Shown here: positions 49,501 through 57,366 of the stretch, piece by piece
Numbering within the stretch: position 1 is the stretch's first letter
How the letters are laid out: every line of letters starts with the position of its first letter
Source of the DNA: Paraburkholderia solisilvae
GTDB lineage: Bacteria > Pseudomonadota > Gammaproteobacteria > Burkholderiales > Burkholderiaceae
DNA: 64,000 nt
Direction: 5' to 3'
Assembly: GCF_902859875.1 (NCBI RefSeq)
Contig: NZ_CADIKF010000010.1
Coordinates: 80,435 to 144,434, forward strand
Program-made: the position numbers and the translations under genes
Notes under the pieces: generated by a model
The model's input: only the letters and a program-made list of their open reading frames with translations
The model's database searches: none
Told to the model about the DNA's origin: nothing

Positions 49501-49774
49501 TGCCGAAGCCGCGGAACGACTGCGATTCGATATGCTGGATATCGTTGACAGTCGTGCCAAGCGTGCGTTCGTAATACGTGACGATGCGGCCCGACATGTC
49601 GTCCGGCTGCAAGCCCTGGTAGTTCCATACCACCGCGATCACCGGGATGCGGATGTCCGGAAAGATATCGGTCGGCGTGCGCAGCGCCGCAAGCGGACCC
49701 GCGATCAGGATCAGCAGCGCGAGCACGATAAAGGTGTAAGGCCGGGTCAACGCCAGGCGGACGATTTTCAACAT
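46511..49774 (-). CDS. RND-superfamily efflux permease
   Basis: The 1087-residue protein begins LKIVRLALTRPYTFIVLALL and has twelve membrane segments around two large periplasmic loops. The proton-relay pair in helix 4 is intact (GILVDDATVTIEN). FPDI and GLQPDD motifs in the first loop fit hydrophobe/amphiphile or related exporters rather than the AcrB reference exactly. A cytoplasmic loop near residues 498-525 is His-rich (GGHASG, SHGGHEHHA), and the C-terminus ends NAHVH. The substrate is unknown. It starts 12 bases after the upstream regulator's stop. Confidence 0.92.
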   Translation of the reverse strand: MLKIVRLALTRPYTFIVLALLILIAGPLAALRTPTDIFPDIRIPVIAVVWNYQGLQPDDMSGRIVTYYERTLGTTVNDIQHIESQSFRGFGIVKIFFQPTVDIRTATAQVTSVSQTVLKQMPPGTTPPQILNYNASTVPVLQIALTSDTLNEQQLADYATNFIRPQLLSVPGVAIPTPYGGKIRDVQIDLDPLALQQKHLSAQDVANALAQQNQIIPAGTEKIGRFEYNIQLNNSPHRIDALNALPIKTIGSTTIYIRDVAHVRDGYPPQTNIVRVDGHRAVLMSILKNGNASTLDIIAGVKNKLPRIEETLPPSLKLVTMGDQSTFVKGAVSGVAREGIIAAALTSLMILLFLGSWRSTLIIAASIPLAVLAALAALAAAGETLNVMTLGGLALAVGILVDDATVTIENVNWHLEQGKDVQSAILEGASQIVMPAFVSLLCICIVFVPMLLLSGIARYLFVPMAEAVIYAMVASFILSRTFVPMMARYLLRPHASGGHASGELAEVMASHGGHEHHAPSRNPLVRFQRGFEHRFNAVRGTYRVLLGAALSNRRRFLIGFALAAASALLLVPWLGRNFFPNIDSGEIEIHFRAPIGTRIEDTAALADRIEAAVRRTIPPDELANVVDNLGLPNSGIDLAYNNSGTTGSQDGDIYVTLPADHAPTAGYVRTLRATLPHTFPGTTFAFLPADIVSQILNFGAPAPIDVQVSGPDDAANRRYAVELLRRMRDVPGIADSRIQQASTYPQFSVAVDRSRADQLGITEDNVTDSLVASLTGTGQVAPAFWLNPRNGVTYPIVAETPQYRLTSLSSLENLTVNGADGRSQLLGAIASVKRGVGDLVVSHYNIEPLYDVFATTQRADLGSVASGIQRILHATAHDVPKGARVTLRGQVQTMNSAFTGLLLGLVGAIVLIFLLIVVNFHSWSDAAVIVGGLPAALAGIVWMLFATHTPLSVPALTGAILCMGVATANSILVVSFARERLHATGDARIAALEAGFARFRPVLMTALAMIIGMAPMALGLGDGGEQNAPLGRAVIGGLLCATCATLLVVPVLFSIVHRRDTPGPDAASHPGPNSDSNGLAEGNAHVH

Positions 49775-49786
49775 CGGGCGACCCGC

Positions 49787-50461
49787 CTAGCCGAGTAGAT
49801 AGCCGGAACCGCGAACCGTGCGGATCATCGGCGCTTCGCCGCCTGCTTCGAGCTTTCTGCGCAGGCGGCCGATATGCACGTCGATCAGGTTCGTGCCCGG
49901 ATCGAAACGGCCGCCCCATACGCCTTCGAAAATCATCGTGCGCGTCATCACCTGGCCCGCGTGACGCATCATGAATTCGAGCAGACGGAATTCGGTCGGC
50001 TGCAGGCTCACATTGCGTTCGCGTGCGGTGACGCGTCTGCGCATGCGGTCGAGTTCGAGCGGGCCGACGCGCAGCACGGCGGGTTCGGGCGCGTTGCGCG
50101 GACGCCTGCGCAGCAGCACTTCGACGCGCGCGGACATTTCATCTGCGGAAAATGGCTTGATCAGATAGTCGTCGCTGCCTGCGCGCAAGCCTTCGATGCG
50201 CTGCTCGACGCCGTCGAGCGCACTCATCACGAGCACCGGTGTTTCGATGCCGGCGCCGCGCATCGTCGAGACGATTTTCAGCCCGTCGAGATCCGGCAGC
50301 ACACGATCGACGGTAATCACGTCGTAGGTGTCCGACATCGCCTTGACGAGACCTTCGCGGCCGGTGCGCGCGACGTCGACCGCAAGTCCGCTCGCACTCA
50401 ACGCACGCACGATGTCGCTCGCAACCCATTCGTCGTCTTCGATAGTGAGAATTCTGGCCAT
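49787..50461 (-). CDS. OmpR-family response regulator heading the RND operon
   Basis: The 224-residue protein has an intact receiver (EDD at 8-10, Asp in ITVDRVLPD, Lys in YLIKPF) and a winged helix ending RGSGYLLG. Twelve bases separate its stop from the pump start, so it is co-transcribed with the efflux genes. No kinase is encoded in the operon. The closest relative in the window is the regulator at 40466, so the kinase at 41152 is a candidate partner. Confidence 0.92.
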   Translation of the reverse strand: MARILTIEDDEWVASDIVRALSASGLAVDVARTGREGLVKAMSDTYDVITVDRVLPDLDGLKIVSTMRGAGIETPVLVMSALDGVEQRIEGLRAGSDDYLIKPFSADEMSARVEVLLRRRPRNAPEPAVLRVGPLELDRMRRRVTARERNVSLQPTEFRLLEFMMRHAGQVMTRTMIFEGVWGGRFDPGTNLIDVHIGRLRRKLEAGGEAPMIRTVRGSGYLLG

Positions 50462-50493
50462 ACCGTCGATTTGACTGTCGAGTTCATAGGGCG

Positions 50494-51417
50494 TTACGCG
50501 ACCGCACGCAACGATGTTTTACGCCCGTCGGCGCGGAACCGCGCGACGGTGAAGTCGACGAACGTGCGCACCTTGGCGGTCAGATGATTACGGCCGGAAT
50601 AGACAATTGAAAACTGCCGTGCGCCGTCGTTCAGCGGAAACCGTTCGAGCACCGGCATGAGTGCGCCGCTCGCGAGTTCGCGCGCAACCGCGGGCGCCGG
50701 CAACAGCGCAATGCCCATATGATTGAGCGCGGCGGCGCAAAGCATCGACGCGTTGGTCGCACGCAGGCCGTAGCGCACCGGCACGCGATACGCACCGTGC
50801 GAATCGGTGAATTCCCACGCGCGCGACGCGCTGCCGGCCGGGCCGAGCAGCACGTGACTGTCGAGCATCGACGGATTGAGCGGCGTGCCGCGCTGCGCGA
50901 GGTAGGGCGCGGACGCGACGAGGATGCTGCGATACTGCATCAGCGTGCGGCCCACCATCGACGCGCCGACGAGCCGGGTGTCGTCGGTGAAGCCGACGTC
51001 GAAGCCGCCTTCGATCCAGTCGATCTGCGCTTCGCAGGTGGTGACGTCGAAGTCGACGCCCGGTTCGGCGACGCGATAGTCGGCGAGCAGCGTCATCAGT
51101 TCGGTGCTCGCGAATGTGGTCGATGCGGCGATGCGGACGGTACCGTGCGGCGAATGCGCGGTGCGGGTCAGGTTCGCATCCACTTCATCGACGTTCGCGA
51201 CGATCGACCGGCAACTGTCGAGATAGCGTGCGCCCGCTTCAGTCAGCGACAGACTGCGTGTGGAGCGGTTGATCAGGCGCGTGTTCAGATGGGCTTCGAG
51301 CGCAGTGACGCTGCGCGTGACGGCCGCGGCCGACATGCCGAGCTGGCGCGCGGCTACGGCGAAGCTGTTCAGTTCGACGACGCGCATGAAAACGCGCATG
51401 GACTGGAGTTGGTTCAT
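50494..51417 (-). CDS. LysR-family regulator upstream of the RND operon
   Basis: The 307-residue protein has an N-terminal helix-turn-helix (MRVFMRVVELNSFAVAARQL, MSAAAVTRSVTALEAHL) and a substrate-binding domain, of the CrgA/AaeR-like group. It lies 32 bases upstream of the response regulator on the same strand, close enough to be the first gene of the same transcript. Its effector is unknown. Confidence 0.9.
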   Translation of the reverse strand: MNQLQSMRVFMRVVELNSFAVAARQLGMSAAAVTRSVTALEAHLNTRLINRSTRSLSLTEAGARYLDSCRSIVANVDEVDANLTRTAHSPHGTVRIAASTTFASTELMTLLADYRVAEPGVDFDVTTCEAQIDWIEGGFDVGFTDDTRLVGASMVGRTLMQYRSILVASAPYLAQRGTPLNPSMLDSHVLLGPAGSASRAWEFTDSHGAYRVPVRYGLRATNASMLCAAALNHMGIALLPAPAVARELASGALMPVLERFPLNDGARQFSIVYSGRNHLTAKVRTFVDFTVARFRADGRKTSLRAVA

Positions 51418-51809
51418 ATTGGCAAGCCGTGAACGTTGGACGTTGCGAATGATCGGCCAGTCGAACTAACAGCGGATCGCCTTCAATGTGAACGATTCTT
51501 TATGTTTCGCATTGCTGCGCGTTTGTAAACTGCGACGCGTGCGAACGTACGTACGAAGACATGCGTCGCATCGAATCGAAGAACGATTGCGCTTAAAAAC
51601 GGAAACGTTGCGTACGCAACCATGACGCCGCGCGCCAGCGTTGCTTGCGCGCCGCTCGCGACAGGAGAAGAGACGTTGCCGCGATACGGCAGCGCCGGTA
51701 TGCCGGCTACGGCATCGAGCCGTGCCGACGTGCGGCGTGCGTGCTGTGGGTGCCCCTCGCGCATACGCAACCGGGGCGTACGCGCGAAGATAGCGCGTGA
51801 TGAGGCCGG
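51418..51809. other. Intergenic, likely promoter for the LysR-RND transcript
   Basis: Open frames exist on both strands but none has coding character or a ribosome site. A short palindrome built on cgtacgtacg lies near 51546-51555 and could be an operator. Nothing else is recognised. Confidence 0.4.
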
Positions 51810-52187
51810 TCAGTTCGGCACGCTATACATTTCTTGTGAGGCCTCGGCGTGCTGCGACAGCGCGTCAATCAGTTTCACCAGGCTTTCCTGGGGCACGGCG
51901 AAGCCGGCCCAGTTGAAGCCCGTGTGCCGGAAGAACACGACTGCGCCATCGTATAGCGGATGCTTCTCCGTATACCAGCACGGATCGATTTCGATCGCGT
52001 ATTGATGCTGCCGGGAAATGTGCGGCGAGATCGCGGGGTGCATCTTCGCGCGCAACACCGCGAGGTGTTGGATCAACGCATCGAGGTCGGCGACGTCGAG
52101 TATCGCGGCACTCTGGTCGATCTTGACGCGCAGCGCCTCGCCGTCGCGATGGTTGACGAGTTCCACTAGCATGGGATGATGCTGCAT
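51810..52187 (-). CDS. Hypothetical protein
   Basis: The 125-residue protein starts at ATG 52187 with AGGAG upstream. It is soluble, without signal peptide or membrane segment, and contains distinctive stretches such as IEIDPCWYTEKHPLYDGAVV and HTGFNWAGFAVP. Gene-like codon use and a good ribosome site support it. No family is recognised and the neighbours give no clue. Confidence 0.75.
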   Translation of the reverse strand: MQHHPMLVELVNHRDGEALRVKIDQSAAILDVADLDALIQHLAVLRAKMHPAISPHISRQHQYAIEIDPCWYTEKHPLYDGAVVFFRHTGFNWAGFAVPQESLVKLIDALSQHAEASQEMYSVPN

Positions 52188-52391
52188 ATCGGCTCCTGCC
52201 GGCTGCTAAACGACAGAAGTATGCCCGCGAGCGACGCGCGGCAAATGGAAGAGACATGGTGAAAAGATGAAACTTCGTTCATCAACGCCGCTTGTCTCAA
52301 GCTAACAGAACGTTCATCCGTTTTATTGCGCTTCGATACACCGTCACGCCCATCCTTGCATCGTCACACCACTGCGCAAGGAGCGTACGAC

Positions 52392-52727
52392 ATGAAACCC
52401 TTCTGGATCAAAACCGCGGCGACACTGTGCGTGCTGCTGGCAAGCGGCGCGGCGTCGGCAAGCAGCAAGCTGACGCCGGCCGAATGCAATGACTATCCTT
52501 TCAAGCCGCTGAGCGGCCCCGTCACCCATGCGCAACTGATGCAGGAGCTGCGCGAACTCGAATCGGTCGGTTACGATCCGTCAGCGAGCGGCGGCGACTA
52601 CTATCCGTCGGATATCCAGGCGGCGCAAGCGCGGCTTTCGTTGAAATACCGCGCCGACTGTCTCGGAGAAAACGTGAAGGTGCCGCGGACCACCAGCGTG
52701 TGGCCCACCGGCCCAAGTGGTTTCTAG
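52392..52727 (+). CDS. DUF4148 domain protein, exported
   Basis: The 111-residue protein starts at ATG 52392 with AAGGAG upstream. A signal peptide ends ASA|SSK, and the DUF4148-type core reads PVTHAQLMQELRELESVGYDP, followed by YPSDIQAAQARLSLKYRADC. Two cysteines (AECNDY and ADCLGE) could form a disulfide. It is a second member of the family also seen at 43372. Its function is unknown. A strong terminator follows directly. Confidence 0.85.
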   Translation: MKPFWIKTAATLCVLLASGAASASSKLTPAECNDYPFKPLSGPVTHAQLMQELRELESVGYDPSASGGDYYPSDIQAAQARLSLKYRADCLGENVKVPRTTSVWPTGPSGF

Positions 52728-52733
52728 CAGAAC

Positions 52734-52768
52734 AAAGCCCGAACCTTTACGGTAAAGGTTCGGGCTTT
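52734..52768. terminator. Strong bidirectional terminator
   Basis: A perfect 16-base stem (52734-52749 with 52753-52768) with a 3-base loop lies between the converging DUF4148 and sigma-like genes. A run of A/T at both ends of the stem serves as a short T tract in each direction. Confidence 0.88.
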
Positions 52769-52812
52769 GCGATTGAAGGTATCGAATGGTGTGCGGTCGG
52801 CCGGACCGCGGC

Positions 52813-53328
52813 TCAGCACAATTCGGATACCTGCCGATGCTTGCTCAGCATACCTGCGACCGTCGCGCGTCCTTGCGCGACGATCTCGGCGACCTCGTTG
52901 TTCGACATCGACAGCACGTCGCCCGCTTCCGCATAGCTCAGGCCCTCGACCAGCACCAGCAGCATCGGCACGCGTTGCGCGTCGGGAAGCGAACTGACCG
53001 CATGGCGCAGCAGGCAATGCACGCAGTCGGTCGCACGGCAATCGCTCGAGACCGCGGGGTCGCACGTGCATTCGCCTTCCAGCGGTTGCAGGCGCGCATG
53101 GCGCTGCGCGTAGCCCTCTTCGAGCCAGACCGTCGCCATGATCGAAAAAAGCCGGTGCAGCGGACGCAGGCAGCGCGATGCGCCGCGGCTCCAGTCGCCC
53201 GCCGAAAACCGGCGGCACGCCTGTGCGACAAGCCGTTCGGCGTCCCGTTCCTGTTCGGTCAGACGCAGCGCGAAGGCCCAGATGCGCGGCAGCGACTCGA
53301 TGCCGGCTAAGCAATCCTGGTTGGTCAT
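52813..53328 (-). CDS. Sigma-70-like (ECF-type) protein with a cysteine cluster
   Basis: The 171-residue protein resembles small ECF sigma factors: a region-2-like N-terminus (LPRIWAFALRLTEQERDAERLVAQAC) and a region-4 helix-turn-helix (LPDAQRVPMLLVLVEGLSYAEAGDVL shown here as two parts, then SMSNNEVAEIVAQGRATV). Between them lie five cysteines in 19 residues (C87, C89, C97, C102, C105) plus His104, a possible metal or redox site. No anti-sigma gene is adjacent. Whether it is an active sigma factor is uncertain. Confidence 0.75.
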   Translation of the reverse strand: MTNQDCLAGIESLPRIWAFALRLTEQERDAERLVAQACRRFSAGDWSRGASRCLRPLHRLFSIMATVWLEEGYAQRHARLQPLEGECTCDPAVSSDCRATDCVHCLLRHAVSSLPDAQRVPMLLVLVEGLSYAEAGDVLSMSNNEVAEIVAQGRATVAGMLSKHRQVSELC

Positions 53329-53677
53329 ACGTCAGTGCCCCCTGAAATGCGCCGAATCTGCGCCAATGTCTCGAGCTTGTCGCAGCCTCGCGGCTGCATG
53401 CCGGATCCGGTCCACGACGAGCCGTCCGGACCGCGCGAAGCGACGGGTGTGAGTAAGGAGTTTGTATGAGGTGAGCCGGACGGCTCACCGCGACCTGTGA
53501 CCGATGTTAAAGACTGCGAAAGCAGTTCAACACCATGATGAGCGAAAGGCAACGTTGCATGTCACGTAACGAACAATCCGAATAATGCCGGCCGCCCGCG
53601 CGGAGCCTGAAATCTAATCGGAGCGACGCGGCGATGGCCGATTGCAATTCAGGTATTCCGCAGCCGCCGACGTTCGA
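53329..53677. other. Intergenic with a 9-base inverted repeat
   Basis: This must carry the promoter of the sigma-like gene. A perfect inverted repeat, ggtgagccg and cggctcacc with two bases between, lies at 53470-53489 and may be an operator. No gene is supported. Confidence 0.45.
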
Positions 53678-54643
53678 TCAGACTTCTGTCGAGGTCGCGA
53701 CGAATCGCATGATCGCCAGTTCATCCCGCCCGAGCGCGACCGGCAATTTTTCCGCGATCAGATCGATCCATGCGCGCGTTTGTGCCGGCAGGTAGCGCCG
53801 CGACGAAATCAGCGAATAGACGCCGATTTCCGGCGTGCGCCACTGCGGCAGCACCGGCACGAGCTGACCGCTCTTCAGGCTGTCGATAATCGCCCACGGC
53901 GGCAGCAGCGCGATGCCCAGTCCGCTCATTACCGCACTGAGCACCGCATCGGTCGAATCTCCCTTGAACGGACCGGATACCGGCAACGTGATCGTCGAAT
54001 CGCCGTCGGTCAGTTGCCAGTCGCGCGTAATGTTCACGAGTTTCAGGCAACTGTAGGTCATTAAATCTTCGGGGTGCGACGGAGTGCCGTGCCGCGCAAG
54101 GTAATCGGGCCGCGCGCAAAGCAGGCTGCGCACGCCGCCGACCTTGCGGCCGACCAGCGTCGAATGCGGCAGCTCCTGCGCAAAATAGACGCTCGAATCG
54201 ATGCCTTCAGCCAGCACATCCGGCGCGTTCTGCCGCGTCGAGTATTCGACTTTCACGTCCGGGTACCGCTGCAGATACTCCATCAGCAGCGGCAGCAGGT
54301 GATACCGGCCGAAGCCCGACATGCACGATACTTTCAGCGTGCCGGCGGGGCGGATCGCGGCGTCGCGCGCTTCGTTTTCCGCTTCGTCGACGAGGTCGAG
54401 AATCGAGCGGCACTTGAGCAGATAGCGCTCGCCCGGGCTGGTCAGCGAGACGTGCCGGGAATTGCGGTGCAGCAGTTTGGTGCCCAGACGCTGCTCGAGC
54501 TCGCCGATCATCCTCGATACCTGCGCGGGGGTCAGATCGGACTGCAAAGCGGCGGCGGTGAAGCCGCGCGCGTCGACGACCCGCACGAACAGGCGTATCG
54601 CGTGCAGGAGGCCGGAATTCAAACGGGGTGAACTAGTGGACAT
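53678..54643 (-). CDS. LysR-family transcriptional regulator
   Basis: The 321-residue protein has an N-terminal helix-turn-helix (IRLFVRVVDARGFTAAALQS, LTPAQVSRMIGELEQRLG) and a substrate-binding domain of the CrgA-like group. It stands alone, with no divergent gene close by, so its target cannot be guessed. No strong ribosome site was noted before ATG 54643. Confidence 0.9.
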   Translation of the reverse strand: MSTSSPRLNSGLLHAIRLFVRVVDARGFTAAALQSDLTPAQVSRMIGELEQRLGTKLLHRNSRHVSLTSPGERYLLKCRSILDLVDEAENEARDAAIRPAGTLKVSCMSGFGRYHLLPLLMEYLQRYPDVKVEYSTRQNAPDVLAEGIDSSVYFAQELPHSTLVGRKVGGVRSLLCARPDYLARHGTPSHPEDLMTYSCLKLVNITRDWQLTDGDSTITLPVSGPFKGDSTDAVLSAVMSGLGIALLPPWAIIDSLKSGQLVPVLPQWRTPEIGVYSLISSRRYLPAQTRAWIDLIAEKLPVALGRDELAIMRFVATSTEV

Positions 54644-54856
54644 GGTGCCGGCTGAATGGATGCCAAGGATCGTCCGGTCAACGCGGTTCCCCGGGTTTTT
54701 TTGTGTTTTCGCTCGACTGCACGAGGCGGTCTATTGAACGGAGAACAGTCTGAGGTGCGTTTTATTCCGCGATTGGCTGTCGATTTTCAATTAGCTTGAT
54801 GGCGATCGTGTGAAAGCTTTTGGTAATGTTTGCGGGCGCGGCGGCCGGGCTCAAAA

Positions 54857-54884
54857 AACAACCCCGCGTCGCCGCGGGGTTGTT
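54857..54884 (-). terminator. Rho-independent terminator after the BON gene
   Basis: A perfect 12-base stem (54857-54868 with 54873-54884) and a 4-base loop are followed, on the minus strand, by six T residues (including those in the stem base). It lies about 52 bases past the BON-protein stop. Confidence 0.9.
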
Positions 54885-54935
54885 GCCACGCCTGACGATG
54901 CCGATATCGACCATCGGCATCGTGCCGTCGGTCGG

Positions 54936-55304
54936 TCAGTTGCCGCCGCCGCCTTGCACGCCGAGCGTCACCCGGTTCGCCACCGATTTCACACCGGCGA
55001 CGCCCTTCGCAATTTCGCCGGCCTGCGCGATCTGGTCGCCTTCGGGCACGGTGCCGGTCAGCGTCACCACCCCGCTGCGCGCACGCACGAACACGTTGGA
55101 TACATCGAAGCCTTGTGCTTTCGCCATGGCCCGGCGCACGTCGTGGGCGAGCTTGCGGTCCGCCTTTTTCATCGCCTTCGCGTCGGTCGTCGTCGTAGCC
55201 GAATCGGTCGTGCCCATCGAGTCGCTCGACTGCGACCAGGCGCTCGAGGTCAGCGCCACACATCCTGCAACCACCATCACCTTCAACAGATCGATCGCAT
55301 TCAT
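54936..55304 (-). CDS. BON-domain periplasmic protein (OsmY-like)
   Basis: The 122-residue protein starts at ATG 55304 with AAGGAG upstream. A signal peptide ends near SSA|WSQ, followed by a Ser/Thr-rich spacer and one BON domain (VRRAMAKAQGFDVSNVFVRA, GVVTLTGTVP, GVKSVANRVTL). BON proteins such as OsmY bind membranes or envelope components under stress. A strong terminator follows. Confidence 0.9.
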   Translation of the reverse strand: MNAIDLLKVMVVAGCVALTSSAWSQSSDSMGTTDSATTTTDAKAMKKADRKLAHDVRRAMAKAQGFDVSNVFVRARSGVVTLTGTVPEGDQIAQAGEIAKGVAGVKSVANRVTLGVQGGGGN

Positions 55305-55747
55305 GACAGCTCCTTTTGTTTCCGTTATTGGGGGGCACGCGTGACGAATCGTCAAAACTGCAAAAAGCAAAAGTAAAAATAGCCAATCGCCGCACTAATG
55401 CAAGATCAATTTTGGCGTGCATCCGCCGCGGCAAATGCAGTATGCGCGCGTCTTTGCCAGCACGCATCGTGTCTCTTTCCCGATTCCTCAGGCGACACAC
55501 GGTCCGGGAAAGCGAAGCGGTCGGTGCGTATTTCGTCAATGCGATTCAACTTGTCAGTACAACGCTTAAGCGTACGGAATAAAGCAAATCCGGCGGTTGT
55601 TTTTGCGGAGGGCGATGACATTGCGCCCCTGACGCGATGGAGATTCGGGCATGCGTGGAGGTCTCGTGTCTTCCGATCGCGGCTGCCTCGGGCATTCGTC
55701 CGCGGCGGCTAAAGAACCCATCACACATCCCACCGGAGTCTCGATAG
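55305..55747. promoter_or_regulatory. Divergent promoter region between BON and cytochrome c genes
   Basis: The gap serves a leftward and a rightward gene. Short frames on both strands lack ribosome sites. It is more AT-rich near 55360-55400, where a promoter for the BON gene is plausible. No gene is supported. Confidence 0.4.
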
Positions 55748-56239
55748 ATGACGAATCACCATTCGAAGCGCGCTTTGCCGCGCGGGCGCGCCGCACGCGC
55801 TCCGCGCACGGCAACTCTCGTTCAGCGCGCCTTCAACGGCCTTTGCGTGCTGGCGCTGCTGTCGCCAGTGGTTGCTTTCGCGAAGGCGCCTGTCGACAAG
55901 CAAAGCGCATTGATCGCCCAGGGCAACTACATCGTCCATCGGGTCGGCATGTGCGTCGATTGCCATACGCGGAAAGACGCGCACGGCATGCCGATCGCAA
56001 GCGAGGACCTGCAGGGCGCCGACCTCCCGTTTACGCCGGATCATCCGGTTCCGGGCTGGGTCGGCCGCTCGGTCAAGATCGCGGGTCTGCCGGCCGGCTA
56101 CACGGAGGCGCAACTCGTGACGTTCCTTGAAACGGGCCGCACCGCATCCGGCGGGACCGCGCATCCGCCGATGCCCGACTACCGCCTGGATGAACACGAC
56201 GCGCGCGCGGTGGCGGCCTATCTCCATTCGCTTGATTGA
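55748..56239 (+). CDS. Monoheme cytochrome c
   Basis: The 163-residue protein has a basic N-terminus, a membrane or signal helix (about 31-45) and one heme site, CVDCH (Cys69, Cys72, His73). The methionine in HPPMPDY is the likely sixth ligand. It is a small class I type cytochrome that would carry electrons in the periplasm. It is not close to the oxidase cluster at 59-64 kb, so its partner is unknown. Confidence 0.85.
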   Translation: MTNHHSKRALPRGRAARAPRTATLVQRAFNGLCVLALLSPVVAFAKAPVDKQSALIAQGNYIVHRVGMCVDCHTRKDAHGMPIASEDLQGADLPFTPDHPVPGWVGRSVKIAGLPAGYTEAQLVTFLETGRTASGGTAHPPMPDYRLDEHDARAVAAYLHSLD

Positions 56240-56382
56240 GCCGCGCGTCGCGGCGCATCGGCGGCTGACCGTCGAAGCGCCGCGAACTTCGCTGTGCGTC
56301 CCGCTGTACGCCTGGCTGCGCCGCCGTTGCGCGCGCAACGCTCTGCCGGTGCGCTCGCGCGTTGCGCTTTGAGCGCTGGCCT

Positions 56383-56410
56383 GCGAACTCCGCCTGGCGG
56401 CGGAGTTCGC
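56383..56410. terminator. Hairpin between cytochrome c and SDR genes
   Basis: A perfect 12-base stem (56383-56394 with 56399-56410) and a 4-base loop lie between two converging genes. There is no clear T tract; termination is inferred from position. Confidence 0.5.
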
Positions 56411-56492
56411 TCGTGCCCGCCGCACCTCGGCGATGCGACGCCCGCCGAAATTGGCACAACCGGCGGCACAACGGCACAACCGCACGCGCGAC

Positions 56493-57236
56493 TTACGCAG
56501 CGCCGCCGTTCGCGCGCAGCACCTGCCCATTCACCCAGCCGCCGTCCGGCCCGGCGAGGAACGACACCACCGCCGCGATTTCATCCGCCCGGCCGAGGCG
56601 CTGCAGCGGCGGGATGTTGGCGAAAGCCTGAATCTGTTCTTCGGTCTTGCCTTTGTAAAACAGATCCGTGCCGACCGGACCCGGCGCGACCGCGTTCACC
56701 GTGACATTGCGGCCGCGCAGTTCCTGCGCGAACACACGCGACATCGCCTCCACTGCGCCCTTCGACGCGTTATAGAGCGCATAACCCGGTTTGTTCAAAC
56801 CAAGCGACGTGCTCGAGAAGTTGATGATGCGGCCGCCTTCAGCGATTCGCGACCAGGCTTCGCGCATCGTGTTGAATGTGCCGCGCACATTGGTGTTCAT
56901 GGTTTGCTCGAACGATTCGTCGGTTGTGTCGTGCAGCGGCACAACCTTCATCACGCCCGCATTGTTGACGAGCACGTCGACCTTGCCCAGTTCGTTTTCG
57001 ACCGTGTCGAACATGTGGCGCACATCGACCGGATTCGCGACGTCGGCCTTCACGGCGATCGCCGTCGCGCCGTCCTGGCGCAGTTCGGCAACCAGTGCCT
57101 CCGCCTCAGTCGCGCTCGATGCATAGTTGACTGCGATGGCGAAGCCGTCGGCCGCGAGCCGCGATGCGACGACCGCGCCGATGCCGCGTGCCGCGCCCGT
57201 GATGAGCGCGACTTTTTCGTTTTTGATTGCGTTCAT
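56493..57236 (-). CDS. Short-chain dehydrogenase/reductase
   Basis: The 247-residue protein starts at ATG 57236 with GAGGAA upstream. It has the cofactor site TGAARGIG (residues 13-20), NNAG at 91-94, and the catalytic Ser141/142, Tyr155 and Lys159 (YNASK). It belongs to the classical SDR family of NAD(P)-dependent oxidoreductases, close in style to FabG-like enzymes. The substrate is unknown. It is divergent from a LysR gene, its likely regulator. Confidence 0.93.
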   Translation of the reverse strand: MNAIKNEKVALITGAARGIGAVVASRLAADGFAIAVNYASSATEAEALVAELRQDGATAIAVKADVANPVDVRHMFDTVENELGKVDVLVNNAGVMKVVPLHDTTDESFEQTMNTNVRGTFNTMREAWSRIAEGGRIINFSSTSLGLNKPGYALYNASKGAVEAMSRVFAQELRGRNVTVNAVAPGPVGTDLFYKGKTEEQIQAFANIPPLQRLGRADEIAAVVSFLAGPDGGWVNGQVLRANGGAA

Positions 57237-57366
57237 GATTCGTTTCCTCAAGAAGTGATGAGCCGGTGAGACGAATAGTGAACGATCTATCCGGATTGAT
57301 AATCACCGCATATTCGACTATATAATTCCATTTACTTTAATAAAGCAAAGCCGGACGGAGCGGTAT
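57237..57366. promoter_or_regulatory. Divergent SDR/LysR promoter region
   Basis: A 130-base AT-rich gap between the divergent SDR and LysR genes. The AT-rich centre near 57300-57345 is where promoters and a LysR binding site (inverted repeat of T-N11-A type) are expected. Regulation of the SDR by this LysR protein is inferred. Confidence 0.45.

Noticed and set aside
51483..51770. 95-codon minus frame upstream of the LysR gene
   Set aside because: No ribosome site, no motif, and it occupies the expected promoter region.
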